Source of the DNA: Sphingomonas jejuensis
Lineage (GTDB): Bacteria; Pseudomonadota; Alphaproteobacteria; Sphingomonadales; Sphingomonadaceae
NCBI RefSeq assembly: GCF_011927695.1
Contig: NZ_JAATJE010000001.1
Location: 744,001-808,000 of the forward strand
Direction of reading: 5' to 3'
DNA: 64,000 nt
A program made the translations under genes and the position numbers. Under the pieces are notes generated by a model that saw only the letters and a program-made list of their open reading frames with translations, searched no databases and had not been told where the DNA came from. Shown here piece by piece: positions 44,178 through 55,897 of the stretch (positions are counted from its first letter, which is position 1; every line of letters begins with the position of its first letter).

Positions 44178-44989
44178 GCGTGCTTGACCTGACGGCGGTG
44201 CTGGTTCAGCACCTCATAGGCCATCACGGCCGTCGCAACCGCGGCGTTCAGGCTGTCGGCCCGCCCGAGCATAGGCATGCGGACGAGGTGATCGCAGGCG
44301 GCTTCCTTGTCGGCGGGCAGGCCCTGCGCCTCGTTGCCGACGAGGATGAAGGTCGGGCGCGGATAGGCGATGGCTTGGTAATCGGTGTCCGTGCGCAGGC
44401 TGGTCCCCACGAGCGTGCCGGGCCCGGACCGCAGCCAGGGGAGGAAATCTTCCCAACGGGTCTGCACGATCGCCTGCGTGAACAGCGCGCCCATCGACGC
44501 ACGCACCGCCTCCACGGAGAAGGGGTCCACGCAGTCGTCGACCAGGATCAGGCCGCCGGCGCCGACCGCGTCGCCGGTGCGCAGGATGGTGCCGAGATTG
44601 CCGGGATCGCGCAGCCGTTCGGCCACGATCCAGATCGGCGCGGCCGTGCGGTCGATCGCTTCCAGCGCAGTGCCGCGGTCGGCATAGGCGCCGAGCAGGA
44701 TGCCCGGATTGTCCTTCCCCGACATCTTGGCGAGGATGTCCGCGCCCGTCGTGACGACATCGCCGCCAGCCGCCTCCGTCCGCGCGATCAGCTGGCGGGC
44801 CAGCGGCGGCAGATCGGGGCGGTCGACATAGACCAGGATTTCCGGCAGCGCGCCGGCATCGGCGGCCTCCGTCAGGATGCGCAGCCCTTCCGCCAGGAAC
44901 AGGCCTTCGGCACGGCGGTGCTTCTTGTCGCGGAGCGAGCGCAGGCGCTTCACGAGCGGATTGGAAAAGCCGGTGATCTCGCGAGCCAT
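44174..44989 (-). CDS. TrmH/SpoU-family RNA methyltransferase
   Basis: The 271-residue SAM-dependent 2'-O-methyltransferase has an N-terminal substrate-binding domain (about residues 1-100) and a SpoU knot domain with RLRDPGNLGTILRTGDA, VGNEAQGLP and MPMLGRADSLNAAVA. The target (rRNA or tRNA) cannot be told. The start at 44989 is next to the end of the HPr gene, five bases away. Confidence 0.92.
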   Translation of the reverse strand: MAREITGFSNPLVKRLRSLRDKKHRRAEGLFLAEGLRILTEAADAGALPEILVYVDRPDLPPLARQLIARTEAAGGDVVTTGADILAKMSGKDNPGILLGAYADRGTALEAIDRTAAPIWIVAERLRDPGNLGTILRTGDAVGAGGLILVDDCVDPFSVEAVRASMGALFTQAIVQTRWEDFLPWLRSGPGTLVGTSLRTDTDYQAIAYPRPTFILVGNEAQGLPADKEAACDHLVRMPMLGRADSLNAAVATAVMAYEVLNQHRRQVKHA

Positions 44990-44994
44990 CGGGC

Positions 44995-45267
44995 TCAATC
45001 CTCGCCGAACTTGCCCTCGACGAGCGCCACGAGCTGATTGAGCGCGTCTTCCGCCCCGTCGCCGTGCGTGCGGATGGTGACGCTGTCGCCCATCGCCGCG
45101 CCCAGCATCATCAGCCCCATGATCGACGTGCCGGTAACGCTGCTGCCGTCCTTTTCCACCTCCACGCGGGCGGGAAGGCCGCTCGCCAGCGTGACGAACT
45201 TGGCGGAGGCGCGGGCATGGAGGCCGCGGCGGTTGGTGATGGCGACGGTTCGGCAATGCTCCGTCAT
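44995..45267 (-). CDS. ptsH: Phosphocarrier protein HPr
   Basis: The 90-residue PTS protein has the active His in NRRGLHARA (His17) and the regulatory Ser in GTSIMGLMML (Ser48, equivalent to Ser46), the target of HPr kinase. It overlaps the EIIA gene by 4 nt. The kinase that would act on it is encoded upstream in the same cluster. Confidence 0.95.
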   Translation of the reverse strand: MTEHCRTVAITNRRGLHARASAKFVTLASGLPARVEVEKDGSSVTGTSIMGLMMLGAAMGDSVTIRTHGDGAEDALNQLVALVEGKFGED

Positions 45268-45671
45268 GCAGCGGCTTCCCCCAGCACCTCGGACGCGACG
45301 GAGATGTATTTGCGGCCGGCGTCACGCGCGGCGGCCACGGCCTGGCGCACGTCCATCGACTTGCGCGCGCCTTCCAGCCGGATCAGCATGGGCAGGTTGA
45401 CGCCGGCGATCACCTCGACACGGCCCGGGACCATCAGCGAGATGGCGAGGTTGGACGGCGTGCCGCCGAACAGGTCGGTGAGCACCACCACGCCGCGTCC
45501 CTCATCGACCCGGCCGATCGCGCCGGCGATGTCGCCGCGGCGCAGCTCCATGTCGTCTTCCGGTTCGATGCAGATCGTCTCCACGCCGGCCTGCGGACCC
45601 ACCACATGCTCCAGGGCGACCACGAACTCGGCCGCAAGCCGGCCATGGGTCACCAGCACTAGTCCGATCAT
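45264..45671 (-). CDS. PTS EIIA component, mannose family
   Basis: The 135-residue protein has the EIIA-Man fold with the phospho-accepting His9 in VLVTHGRLAAEF and the LTDLFGGTPSN segment. There are no EIIB/EIIC transporter genes nearby, so it probably serves regulation, receiving phosphate from HPr. The ATG has an AAGAGGA site. Confidence 0.93.
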   Translation of the reverse strand: MIGLVLVTHGRLAAEFVVALEHVVGPQAGVETICIEPEDDMELRRGDIAGAIGRVDEGRGVVVLTDLFGGTPSNLAISLMVPGRVEVIAGVNLPMLIRLEGARKSMDVRQAVAAARDAGRKYISVASEVLGEAAA

Positions 45672-45691
45672 CAAGTCCTCTTGAGCAAGCG

Positions 45692-46585
45692 TCACCTCCG
45701 GTCGGGGAGCGCGTCGGGCGCTTCCGGCAGGTCGCGATGCACGATGGTGGGGGAAAATCCGGCAGCGCGCAACCGTGCTGCGACGGTCTCCGTGACGTGC
45801 ACGGAGCGGTGTCTCCCCCCGGTACAGCCGAACGCCATGACGACATAGGCCTTCCCCTCCGCCTGGTAGCGGGGGATCAGCAGCCGCAGCAGCCCTTCGA
45901 TGCGATCGACCGCTTCGGCATAGGCGGGGTCGGCGCGGACATAATCGGCGACGGGTGCGTCCCGCCCCGTCAGCGGCCGCAAGGCGTCGTCCCAGTGCGG
46001 GTTGCGCAGGAAGCGCATGTCGAACACGAGGTCGGCATTGCGCGGCAATCCGCGAGCATAGCCGAAGGACATGACAACAAGCGTGGTGGCGGCGCCCGCA
46101 CCGGCGAAGCGATCCCGCACCGCGCCCTGCAAGCCGCGCGAGGTGAGGCCGCTCGTGTCGATCAGGTTCTCGGACCAGGCGCGGAGCGGCGCGAGCAGCG
46201 CCTGTTCCTGCGCGATGCCGTCGCTCGCGGCGCGGTCCAGGGCGAGCGGGTGGCGGCGGCGCGTCTCGGCGAAGCGGCGTTCGAGCTCGGCCGCGCTGCA
46301 ATCAAGGAAGAGCGTCGAGATGTCGTGCGTGGCGGCCAGCCGCTCAATCCGACGGATGATGTCGACCGCATCGAAGCCGCGGGTGCGGCTGTCGATGCCG
46401 ATGGCGAGGGGGCGCGCCTCGTCCCGCGCATCGTCCGGCGTGGCGCCCAGCAGGCGCTTCAGGAGCGGGATGGGCAGGTTGTCGACCACCTCCCAGCCGA
46501 GATCCTCCAGCGTGTGGAGCGCGGTGGTCTTGCCGGCACCGGACATGCCGGTGACGATCAGGGTGCGGGGCGGCGCATGGGTCAT
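45692..46585 (-). CDS. rapZ: RapZ-type nucleotide-binding protein
   Basis: This 297-residue protein has an N-terminal P-loop (GMSGAGKTTAL), the segment DNLPIPLL and a C-terminal domain with FGCTGGRHRSV. In enterobacteria RapZ adapts RNase E to the small RNA GlmZ; in this PTS-linked context it may sense cell-envelope precursors. It overlaps hprK by 4 nt (ATG at 46585; an alternative TTG at 46591). Confidence 0.94.
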   Translation of the reverse strand: MTHAPPRTLIVTGMSGAGKTTALHTLEDLGWEVVDNLPIPLLKRLLGATPDDARDEARPLAIGIDSRTRGFDAVDIIRRIERLAATHDISTLFLDCSAAELERRFAETRRRHPLALDRAASDGIAQEQALLAPLRAWSENLIDTSGLTSRGLQGAVRDRFAGAGAATTLVVMSFGYARGLPRNADLVFDMRFLRNPHWDDALRPLTGRDAPVADYVRADPAYAEAVDRIEGLLRLLIPRYQAEGKAYVVMAFGCTGGRHRSVHVTETVAARLRAAGFSPTIVHRDLPEAPDALPDRR

Positions 46586-47022
46586 GGGCAAAGCATCCGA
46601 AGCGCGAGTTCCGTCTTGATCGGGGCGGACGCTGCAAAGGCGTCGAGTGCGATCCGGGGCAGGGGGAGATCAAGGATGGTTTCCTCCTGACGGTCGGGAA
46701 GGCGGTCCGGCTCCGCACCCAGGTCGACGATGAGGGCGAGCGGTGTCGCGTCCGCGGCGACGACGGTGGCGATGCCGATGCCGCGCACCTCGATCATCCC
46801 GGCGATGCGCGGCGGGGCGGACGCGAGCAAGCCGTTGCCAGCCCGGGCGACCAGCGTGCGATCGTCCGAGACCAGCAACGCGCCGCGATCGATCAGGCGC
46901 AGCGCCAGGTCCGACTTGCCGCTGCCCGACGCCCCGCGCAGCATCACGCCGCGGCCATCGATCGCGACGGTGGTCGCGTGCAGGTTGAGCGGCTCTTTCA
47001 CCTCAATCGGGGTCCTCGACAT
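46582..47022 (-). CDS. hprK: Short-form HPr kinase/phosphorylase
   Basis: The protein has only the catalytic half of HPrK (about 146 residues), with the P-loop GASGSGKSDLAL and the acidic LLVSDDRT stretch. It lacks the N-terminal domain of Gram-positive HPrK, which is normal in alphaproteobacteria. It phosphorylates the Ser of HPr. The start is uncertain: ATG at 47022 overlaps chvG by 20 bases, while GTG at 47001 follows the chvG stop directly and gives 139 residues. Confidence 0.88.
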   Translation of the reverse strand: MSRTPIEVKEPLNLHATTVAIDGRGVMLRGASGSGKSDLALRLIDRGALLVSDDRTLVARAGNGLLASAPPRIAGMIEVRGIGIATVVAADATPLALIVDLGAEPDRLPDRQEETILDLPLPRIALDAFAASAPIKTELALRMLCP

Positions 47023-48598
47023 CGGCGGCGGGCAGGACGACCACGATACGGGCGCCGGACCGGCCGTCCGCACGGTCCTCTACATGGATCTGGCCGTCAT
47101 GTCCTTCCACGATGGTGCGCGCGATCGCGAGGCCGAGGCCACTGTGCCGGCCGAAGCTCTCGCCGTCCGGCCGGTCGCTGTGGAACCGCCGGAACACCGC
47201 CTCGCGCGCGTCCGGGGCGACACCCGGGCCATCGTCTTCCACCGACAGGAGCACGTCGTTGCCGCTGCGCGTCGCGGTGACGCGCACCACCCCGCCGGGC
47301 GGGGAGAAGGACAGCGCGTTGTCGATGAGGTTGTCAACGACGCGTTCCAGCCGCGCGGGCAACCCCATCACCACGGCCGTATCGCGCTGCGGGCGGGCAA
47401 AGGCGACGGACGCCGGGCTGTCGCGGTCGGGGCGGTTGGCGAGCAGCCCTTCGATCAGGCGGCCGAGGTCGATCCGTTCGAACGGCGCGCGGGCGAGCTG
47501 CGCATCGAGGCGCGACGCGTCCGCGATATCGGTGATCAGGCGGTCGATGCGGCGCACATCGTCGCGGACGATGCCGAGAAGCTGGTCGCGCGCCGCCGGG
47601 TCACGGACATGATCGAGCGCATCAACGGCGGAACGGAGCGAGGCGAGCGGGTTCTTGATCTCGTGCGCGACATCGGCGGCGAAGCGCTCGGTCGCGTCGA
47701 TGCGCGCGTTGAGGCCCTGGCTCATGTCCGACAGGGCGCGCGCGAGCATGCCGATCTCGTCGCGGCGGGAGGGGAGGCGGGGGACGACCACGTCGCGCGC
47801 ACGGCCCAGCCGCACGCGAACCGCGGCGCGCACCAGCCGACGCAGCGGGCGCACGATGGTGCGGGCGAGGAACAGCGACAGGAGCACGGATGCCGCCAGC
47901 GCCGCCGCCAGCACGATGCCCAGACGGACGCGTTCCGCGCGAACAACCTCCAGGATGCGCCGCGCGCCGGTGGTGGACAGCAGCACCGCGCCGCCCGGCG
48001 TGATCGGTGCTGCGGCCGAGATGATCGGCGTGCCGTCGGCCGCCGCCCGCACGATCGCCTGCGCCTGTCCGCGGTCGGAGGCGGCGCGCACTTCCGGCCA
48101 GGCCACGGCACGGTCGGTCGCGGGCTCGGCAAAGGGGGGCAGGGGGCGGCGCCACACCACCAGGTTGACCAGCTGGTCGATGGCGAGCGCGCCGCGCGCG
48201 GCCAGCGTGGCACGTGCGGGATCGCGGACGCCGTAGCTTCCCGGTGCAAGGCGCCAGCTGTCCTCGACCGGGCGGTCGCCCTGGTAGAGCCTGTACCGGG
48301 CGCCCGTGGCGGCGCCCAACTCGGCGAGCAGCGCGCCATGTTCATCCGCCGGCAGCCGGCGGAGGGCGGCCGCGACCAGCTGTACCTCACGCCCCAGCTC
48401 GCGAACGCGGCTGTCGATCAGGCGGGCGCGGTAGGTGTCGAGATAGAAGAAGCCGCCGGCAAGAAAGGCGAGCACGAGGATGTTGAGCGCCAGGATGCGG
48501 CGCGTGAGCGAAACGCGCCCCGACCAGCGAAGCGCGAGATCACCGGGCTCGCGCCGGGGCGGATCCTCAACCTTCGGCGAAGCGATAGCCGGCGCCAT
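47003..48598 (-). CDS. chvG: Sensor histidine kinase ChvG
   Basis: The 531-residue membrane kinase has two helices (about residues 23-42 and 240-260) framing a periplasmic sensor. A HAMP domain, the H-box [18 protein letters not shown], the N-box DNLIDNAL and the G-boxes (DDGPGVA and HSGLGLAIA) follow. In alphaproteobacteria ChvG responds to acidity or envelope stress. The start lies inside the end of chvI (32 bases). Confidence 0.94.
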   Translation of the reverse strand: MAPAIASPKVEDPPRREPGDLALRWSGRVSLTRRILALNILVLAFLAGGFFYLDTYRARLIDSRVRELGREVQLVAAALRRLPADEHGALLAELGAATGARYRLYQGDRPVEDSWRLAPGSYGVRDPARATLAARGALAIDQLVNLVVWRRPLPPFAEPATDRAVAWPEVRAASDRGQAQAIVRAAADGTPIISAAAPITPGGAVLLSTTGARRILEVVRAERVRLGIVLAAALAASVLLSLFLARTIVRPLRRLVRAAVRVRLGRARDVVVPRLPSRRDEIGMLARALSDMSQGLNARIDATERFAADVAHEIKNPLASLRSAVDALDHVRDPAARDQLLGIVRDDVRRIDRLITDIADASRLDAQLARAPFERIDLGRLIEGLLANRPDRDSPASVAFARPQRDTAVVMGLPARLERVVDNLIDNALSFSPPGGVVRVTATRSGNDVLLSVEDDGPGVAPDAREAVFRRFHSDRPDGESFGRHSGLGLAIARTIVEGHDGQIHVEDRADGRSGARIVVVLPAADVEDPD

Positions 48599-49277
48599 AG
48601 AGCGTCTCGATGGCATCGAATTCGGGATCGCTCTCGCGGAACTTGCGCCTCAGCCGCTTGATGTGGCTGTCGATCGTGCGGTCATCGACATAGACATCCT
48701 CCTGATAGGCGGCGTCCATCAGCTGGCTGCGCGATTTCACCACGCCGGGGCGCTGCGCGAGTGATTCGAGGATCATGAACTCGGTCACCGTCAGGGTGAC
48801 GTCGTGTCCGTCCCACGTCACGCGGTGGCGTGCCGGATCCATCGCCAGCCGGCCCCGAACGATCGGCTCCGCCTGCGGTTCGGGCGCCGACCCGTCGGCG
48901 GGACGCTGCGTCAGTTCGGTGCGGCGCAGGATCGCGCGGATGCGGGCGATCACCAGGCGCTGCGAGAAGGGCTTGGCGATATAGTCGTCGGCGCCCATCG
49001 CGAGGCCGAGCGCCTCGTCGAGCTCGTCGTCCTTGGATGTCAGGAAGATCATCGGCACCGGGCTTTTTTCGCGCAGGCGGCGCAGCAGCTCGAGCCCGTC
49101 CATGCGCGGCATCTTGATGTCGCTGACGACAAGGTCGGGCGGATTGTCGAGCAGCGCCTTCAGCGCGGCCTCGCCATCGGCATAAAGACGCGTGGTGAAG
49201 CCTTCGGCCTGCAGCACCAGCGAGAGCGAGGTGAGGATATTGCGGTCGTCGTCGACCAGCGCGATCGATGCGGCCAT
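48567..49277 (-). CDS. chvI: Response regulator ChvI
   Basis: The 236-residue OmpR-type regulator has an Asp pocket (LVDDDRN), the phosphoacceptor Asp53 in VSDIKMP, Lys in IAKPF and a C-terminal winged helix ([13 protein letters not shown]). It is the first gene of a unit that continues with chvG, hprK, rapZ, EIIA and HPr. Confidence 0.95.
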   Translation of the reverse strand: MAASIALVDDDRNILTSLSLVLQAEGFTTRLYADGEAALKALLDNPPDLVVSDIKMPRMDGLELLRRLREKSPVPMIFLTSKDDELDEALGLAMGADDYIAKPFSQRLVIARIRAILRRTELTQRPADGSAPEPQAEPIVRGRLAMDPARHRVTWDGHDVTLTVTEFMILESLAQRPGVVKSRSQLMDAAYQEDVYVDDRTIDSHIKRLRRKFRESDPEFDAIETLYGAGYRFAEG

Positions 49278-49461
49278 CGTCTTCAGCCTCGCCTTGTCAC
49301 CAGGAACCCCTCGGGCGGGTCCTACACGGCCGGGCGGGCCGATCGCAAATCGTTAACGACGAAAGCCGTCCTTATTAATTGATCGACCGGTCAGTCGGTT
49401 TGACGGCAAAGCCGCCGGTCGGGTAAGCGCGCGGAAAGGAACGAGGCAGGGGAGAGTGGCA

Positions 49462-51060
49462 GTGGCGAACCGGGAACCGCAGCATGGCCTTAAGGCCGGC
49501 GGCATCGAGACGGGCGCCGAGCTGCGCTGGAACCTCGGCACCGCCGCGCTGGTGGAAGAAGCCGTGCGCCGCGGCGAGGGCGTGCTGGCCAAGGACGGCC
49601 CGCTGGTGGTGCAGACGGGTCGCCACACCGGCCGGTCCGCATCCGACAAATATACGGTGCGTGATGCCGGAACGGACCAGACGATCTGGTGGGGCAAGTC
49701 CAACCAGCCGATGAGCCCGGATCACTTCGCCGCGCTGAAGGAAGATTTTCTGGCGGCCGTCCGCAGCAAGCCCAAGCTGTTCGTGCAGGACCTTTACGGC
49801 GGGTCGCAGCCCGAGCACCGGGTGAATGTGCGGGTTATCAACGAGCTCGCGTGGCACAGCCTGTTCATCCGCACGATGCTGGTGCGGCCGGACCGCGCCG
49901 ATCTCGACGGGTTCGTGCCCGACTTCACCATCATCGATCTGCCGAGCTTCCGCGCCGATCCCGCGCGCCACGGCTGCCGGGGGGAGACGGTGATCGCGGT
50001 CAACATGACGGAGCGGCTGATCCTGATCGGCGGCACCGCCTATGCCGGCGAGATGAAGAAGTCGGTGTTCGGCATCCTGAACTACCTGCTGCCCGAACGC
50101 GGCGTGATGCCGATGCACTGTTCGGCCAACATCGGCCGCGACGGGGACACCGCCGTGTTTTTCGGCCTGTCCGGAACCGGGAAGACGACGCTGAGCGCGG
50201 ATGCCAACCGGACGCTGATCGGCGATGACGAGCATGGCTGGTCCGACACCGCCGTCTTCAACTTCGAGGGCGGCTGCTATGCCAAGATGATCCGGCTGTC
50301 GGCCGATGCCGAGCCCGAGATCTTCGCCACCACCCGCCGGTTCGGCACCGTGCTCGAGAACGTCGTGATCGATCCGGAAACGCGCGTCCTCGACCTGGAC
50401 GATGCCAGCCTGGCGGAGAACAGCCGCGGCGCCTATCCGATCGACTTCATCCCCAATGCGTCGGCCGACAACATGGGGCCGGTGCCGACCACCATCATCA
50501 TGCTGACGGCCGATGCCTATGGCGTGCTGCCGCCGATCGCGCGGCTGACGCCGGACCAGGCGATGTACCATTTCCTGTCGGGCTATACCGCGCGGGTGGC
50601 GGGAACGGAGATGGGGGTGACCGAACCGACCGCGACCTTTTCCACCTGTTTTGGTGCGCCCTTCATGCCGCGCCACCCGAGCGTCTACGGCAACCTGCTG
50701 AAGGAGCGGATCGCCAAGGGCGGAGTCACCTGCTGGCTGGTCAACACCGGGTGGACGGGCGGCAGCTTCGGCACCGGAAGCCGAATGCCGATCAAGGTGA
50801 CGCGCGCGCTGCTGAACGCGGCCTTGGACGGCAGCCTGTCGCGCGCAACGTTCCGGACCGACCCGAACTTTGGCTTCGAGGTGCCGGTCAGCGTGCCGGG
50901 CGTGGAGGACCGCATCCTGGATCCGCGCGCGACCTGGGCCGACGGCGATGCGTATGACGCCACCGCCCGGCGGCTGGTGGAGCAGTTCATCGCCAACTTC
51001 GCCCAGTTCGAGGAGCATGTGGACGATGGCGTGCGGGAGGCAGCGCCGCGCGCGGCGTGA
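49462..51060 (+). CDS. pckA: ATP-dependent phosphoenolpyruvate carboxykinase
   Basis: The 532-residue gluconeogenic enzyme converts oxaloacetate and ATP to PEP. It has the P-loop [13 protein letters not shown], the metal-binding [14 protein letters not shown] and [15 protein letters not shown] near the N-terminus. The GTG at 49462 is chosen because GGGGAG lies seven bases upstream; a GTG six bases earlier is too close to that site. The 184-bp divergent gap to chvI contains an AT-rich stretch and a GACCGGTC palindrome (49385-49392). Confidence 0.96.
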   Translation: MANREPQHGLKAGGIETGAELRWNLGTAALVEEAVRRGEGVLAKDGPLVVQTGRHTGRSASDKYTVRDAGTDQTIWWGKSNQPMSPDHFAALKEDFLAAVRSKPKLFVQDLYGGSQPEHRVNVRVINELAWHSLFIRTMLVRPDRADLDGFVPDFTIIDLPSFRADPARHGCRGETVIAVNMTERLILIGGTAYAGEMKKSVFGILNYLLPERGVMPMHCSANIGRDGDTAVFFGLSGTGKTTLSADANRTLIGDDEHGWSDTAVFNFEGGCYAKMIRLSADAEPEIFATTRRFGTVLENVVIDPETRVLDLDDASLAENSRGAYPIDFIPNASADNMGPVPTTIIMLTADAYGVLPPIARLTPDQAMYHFLSGYTARVAGTEMGVTEPTATFSTCFGAPFMPRHPSVYGNLLKERIAKGGVTCWLVNTGWTGGSFGTGSRMPIKVTRALLNAALDGSLSRATFRTDPNFGFEVPVSVPGVEDRILDPRATWADGDAYDATARRLVEQFIANFAQFEEHVDDGVREAAPRAA

Positions 51061-51116
51061 CCGCCAACCACAAGCCGGGGTGACGCGGGCGGCGAAAGCC
51101 GTCACATGCCGGCGAC

Positions 51117-51686
51117 ATGGATCTGGAACAGCTCGTCGCCCGGTGGGGGCTGCTCGCGCTGTTGATCGGCGCGGGCGTGGAAGGCGAGACGGTGGTGGTG
51201 CTGGGCGGCATCAGCGTCAGTCGTGAGCTGCTGGCGCCGGTGCCCGCGGTGCTGGCGGCGGCGACCGGATCCTTCATTGCAGACCAGCTGTTCTTCGCGA
51301 TCGGGCGGCGATCCCGATCTGCGGGGATCGTCGTGCGGGCGCAGCGGCGCGCCGCCTTTGCGCGCATCCTGCGAACGCTGGAGCGCCGGCCGGTGGCCTT
51401 CATCTTCGCATTCCGTTTCCTGTGGGGGCTGCGCACGATCAGCCCGATCGCGATCGGGACCAGCGCGGTACCGACCCGCCTGTTCGTGATGGTCAACGCG
51501 GCCGCCGCACTGTGCTGGGCCACGCTGTTCGTGACGCTGGGCGCGGTGTTCGGCGAGGCGCTTGGCAGCGCCATTGGCGAGTTCGCCCCGCTGGAGCACA
51601 GCTTTGCCATCGGCATCGCCGCGATCCTTGCGATCGCCGCGACCTATTGGGTGGTGCGCCGTCGGCGCCTGCGCGGTCGCGACTGA
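51117..51686 (+). CDS. DedA-family membrane protein
   Basis: The 189-residue protein has the DedA pattern: a first re-entrant segment (GVEGETVVVLGG), RFLWGLRTISPIAIG and two C-terminal helices. Members are undecaprenyl-phosphate or phospholipid flippases linked to envelope homeostasis. The family Glu is present in GVEGE (about residue 23). The gene stands alone, with a weak ribosome site. Confidence 0.88.
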   Translation: MDLEQLVARWGLLALLIGAGVEGETVVVLGGISVSRELLAPVPAVLAAATGSFIADQLFFAIGRRSRSAGIVVRAQRRAAFARILRTLERRPVAFIFAFRFLWGLRTISPIAIGTSAVPTRLFVMVNAAAALCWATLFVTLGAVFGEALGSAIGEFAPLEHSFAIGIAAILAIAATYWVVRRRRLRGRD

Positions 51687-51741
51687 GGACGGCGACCCAT
51701 GCCGGCGGGGAACGGCCGCCGCCGCACCGTGTTACCCAAGC

Positions 51742-52839
51742 ATGCGACAGATCGACATGTTCGGGTGGGACGTGCCCGCCCCCCTGGTCGCGGCCGGTGC
51801 GATCGCGCTGGCGGTGCTGGCAGGCCTCCTGATTCACGCCACGGCATTCCGGCTGCTCCGCCGCTTTGCGGAACGGACGCCGGCGACGGCAGACGACATC
51901 CTGGTGTCCCATGCGCGCCGGCCGGCGCGGTGGATCACCGTGGCGGTCGCGCTCGCCTTGATCCGCCCGGCCGTGAACCTCAGCGAGAGCGGCGACACGC
52001 TGTGGCGGCAGGTCGCCGGGCTGGTCGTGCCGGCGCTGATCGGCTGGCTGGCGATCGCCATGCTGCGCGCCTTCCAGAAGGTCGTGGAGATTCGGGCGGA
52101 CATCAGCGTGGAGGACAATCTTCGCGCACGGCGGCAGCGCACGCGGGCAAGCATCCTGACCCGCATCGGCGTGTTCGCGATCATCTTTGTCACCTTGTGC
52201 CTGATGCTGCTCAGCATCCCCAGCGTGCGGAGCGTGGGCGTGACGCTGATGGCGTCCGCCGGCATCGCCGGCCTGGTGGTCGGTGCCGCGGCACAGCCTG
52301 CGCTGAAGAACGTCATCGCAGGCGTGCAGATGGCCTTTTCCGAGCCGATCCGCATCGATGATGTCGTCATCATCGATGGCGAATGGGGGCGCATCGAGGA
52401 GATCCGGCTGACCTTCGTGCAGGTAAAGCTGTGGGACGAACGACGCCTGATCGTCCCGGTTTCAAAATTCCTGGAGCAGAGCTTCCAGAACTGGACGCGC
52501 GAAACGAGCCACCTGCTCGGCTCCGTGTTCTGGCGGCTCGACCCGGCCGCCGACATCGATCGGCTGCGGGACCGGCTGGGCGCGCTGGTGGATGCCAACC
52601 CACGCTGGGACCGGCGGTTCTGGAACATGCAGGTGACCGACATGACCGCCGACGCCGTCGAGGTGCGGGCGCTCGCCACCGCAAAGGACGCATCCACCGC
52701 GTTCGACCTGCGCTGCGACCTGCGCGAGGGATTGCTGAAGTTCATCCGCGACGAAATGCCCGAAGCGTTGCCCAAGACACGCGCCTTGGTCGAAGCAGGA
52801 TCGTCAGCGTCGGTGGGCGCAGAGAACGAGCGCGTCTAG
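51742..52839 (+). CDS. MscS-family mechanosensitive channel
   Basis: This 365-residue channel has four to five membrane helices. The pore helix is Gly/Ala-rich (ASAGIAGLVVGAAAQPALKNVIAGVQMAF), and the beta domain follows (IRIDDVVIIDGEWGRIEEI). It releases solutes under hypo-osmotic stress. The longer frame before the ATG at 51742 is unsupported. Confidence 0.92.
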   Translation: MRQIDMFGWDVPAPLVAAGAIALAVLAGLLIHATAFRLLRRFAERTPATADDILVSHARRPARWITVAVALALIRPAVNLSESGDTLWRQVAGLVVPALIGWLAIAMLRAFQKVVEIRADISVEDNLRARRQRTRASILTRIGVFAIIFVTLCLMLLSIPSVRSVGVTLMASAGIAGLVVGAAAQPALKNVIAGVQMAFSEPIRIDDVVIIDGEWGRIEEIRLTFVQVKLWDERRLIVPVSKFLEQSFQNWTRETSHLLGSVFWRLDPAADIDRLRDRLGALVDANPRWDRRFWNMQVTDMTADAVEVRALATAKDASTAFDLRCDLREGLLKFIRDEMPEALPKTRALVEAGSSASVGAENERV

Positions 52840-52849
52840 CCTGTCGTGT

Positions 52850-52874
52850 CCGGCCTCCAACGGGTGGAAGCCGG
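52850..52874. terminator. Bidirectional hairpin between convergent genes
   Basis: The arms 52850-52859 and 52865-52874 pair over ten positions with one mismatch around an ACGGG loop. They lie in the 38-bp gap between the channel and NfeD genes. Confidence 0.55.
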
Positions 52875-52877
52875 TGC

Positions 52878-53330
52878 CTAGCGCAGCATCTCGACCGGGC
52901 GGACGATCAGCGTCGCGCCTTCCGAGCCGATGATGGTGAGGCATGCGCCTTCGGCACAGTCGGGGCCGCGCGCGGACCATTCGCTGTCGCCCAGCCGGAT
53001 GCGGCCGCGACCGTTCTGGAACGCCGTGGTGGCGCGCACTTCCTCCCCGATCAGTCGGATGGCGCGTTCGTTGATGAAGGGATCCTGCGAGGCAACCGGA
53101 TGGGTGACGTACCACCGGCGGCCCCCCAGCACGGCGGCGATCGCGAAGGCGGTAAAGGCGATCAGCTGGACCACGAGCGGGGGCGCAAGGCCCCAGGTGA
53201 CCACCGCCGTCCCGGCCGCCGCCGCCGCCAGCCAGACAAGGAACACGCCGGGCACCAGCAGCTCGGCAATGGCGAGCAGCAGCGCCAGCCCCATCCAGTA
53301 CCAGGCCGGGTCGAGGTCGGACGGGTTCAT
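52878..53330 (-). CDS. NfeD-family membrane protein
   Basis: The 150-residue protein has three N-terminal membrane helices (about residues 12-65) and a C-terminal OB-fold (about 85-148). It pairs with the SPFH protein upstream, with a 4-nt overlap. Such pairs form membrane microdomain complexes. Confidence 0.9.
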   Translation of the reverse strand: MNPSDLDPAWYWMGLALLLAIAELLVPGVFLVWLAAAAAGTAVVTWGLAPPLVVQLIAFTAFAIAAVLGGRRWYVTHPVASQDPFINERAIRLIGEEVRATTAFQNGRGRIRLGDSEWSARGPDCAEGACLTIIGSEGATLIVRPVEMLR

Positions 53331-54328
53331 CCCTGGCGCTGTCCGGCGGGATCAAAGGGCAGCGGCGGGCGGGCAGGCGCGGGCGCGGGCGCGGCTCGTC
53401 CGGACTGCTTCGTCTCCTCGGCGCCGCCGAGCGCTTCCTTGGCGAGCTGGCCGATTCCGCCAAGCGTGCCGATCAGCTGCGTCGCCTCGACCGGGAACAG
53501 GATGGTCTTGGCGTTGGGCGATGTCGCGAACTGGCTGACGGCGCGGACATAGTCCTGCGCGATGAAGTAGTTGACGGCCTGCGCGCTGCCGCCCGCGATC
53601 GCGTCCGACACCATCTGCGTCGCCTTGGCCTCCGCCTCTGCGCCGCGCTCTCGCGCTTCGGCATCGCGGAAGGCAGCCTCGCGCCGGCCCTCGGCCTCCA
53701 GGATCTGGCTCTGCTTGGCGCCTTCTGCGCGCAGGATCTCCGACGCGCGCAGGCCCTCTGCCTCCAGGATCGCAGCGCGCTTCTCACGCTCCGCCTTCAT
53801 CTGGCGCGACATGGAGGTGACGATGTCCTGCGGCGGGCGGATGTCCTTTACCTCGACCCGGGTGATCTTGATGCCCCAGGGCGTGGTCGCGTCATCGACA
53901 ACGTTCAGCAGGCGCGCGTTGATCTGGTCGCGGTGCGACAGCGTCTCGTCCAGGTCCATCGACCCCATGACCGTGCGCAGGTTGGTGGTGGTGAGATTGA
54001 GGATCGCGCTCAGCAGGTCCGACACCTCGTAGGCGGCCTTCGCGCTGTCCAGCACCTGGAAGAACACGACGCCGTCCACCGCGACCACGGCGTTGTCGCG
54101 GGTGATGATCTCCTGCCCGGGGATGTCCAGCACCTGCTCCATCATGTTCACCTTGCGGCCGACACGGTAGAAGAAGGCGGGAAAGAAGTTGAAGCCGGGG
54201 CGCGCCACCGTGGTGAAGCGGCCGAAATGCTCGATCGTGTACTGGTACCCTTGGCGCACCACCTTCACGCTGGCGAACAGGTACAACACGACAAGGATCA
54301 GGATGAACAGTCCGATCGTCGCGGCCAT
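53327..54328 (-). CDS. SPFH/band 7 (stomatin-like) membrane protein
   Basis: The 333-residue protein has an N-terminal membrane helix (about residues 4-22), a PHB domain (about 25-180) and a coiled coil rich in Ala and Glu (about 180-250). A Pro-rich tail follows. It resembles QmcA/stomatin and acts with NfeD. The ATG has a GGGGAGG site. It is divergent from guaB. Confidence 0.92.
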   Translation of the reverse strand: MAATIGLFILILVVLYLFASVKVVRQGYQYTIEHFGRFTTVARPGFNFFPAFFYRVGRKVNMMEQVLDIPGQEIITRDNAVVAVDGVVFFQVLDSAKAAYEVSDLLSAILNLTTTNLRTVMGSMDLDETLSHRDQINARLLNVVDDATTPWGIKITRVEVKDIRPPQDIVTSMSRQMKAEREKRAAILEAEGLRASEILRAEGAKQSQILEAEGRREAAFRDAEARERGAEAEAKATQMVSDAIAGGSAQAVNYFIAQDYVRAVSQFATSPNAKTILFPVEATQLIGTLGGIGQLAKEALGGAEETKQSGRAAPAPAPARPPLPFDPAGQRQG

Positions 54329-54427
54329 TGATGCCTCCCCCTGGCAATATCCGGAACGATTATGGAACAGCCGCCCGTGAGCGCCAAGTGGATTCGGGGT
54401 CTGGCATCCCACGGCGTCGCCGTTTAA

Positions 54428-55894
<1,467 letters not shown>

Positions 55895-55897
55895 GCG

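Noticed and set aside
49385-49392. GACCGGTC palindrome in the chvI-pckA gap as an operator
   Set aside because: Only 8 bp, with flanks that are not symmetrical, and common by chance in GC-rich DNA.
49375-51105. 576-codon minus-strand frame opposite pckA
   Set aside because: Composition is His/Arg/Gly-rich noise, while the plus strand encodes a complete PEP carboxykinase.
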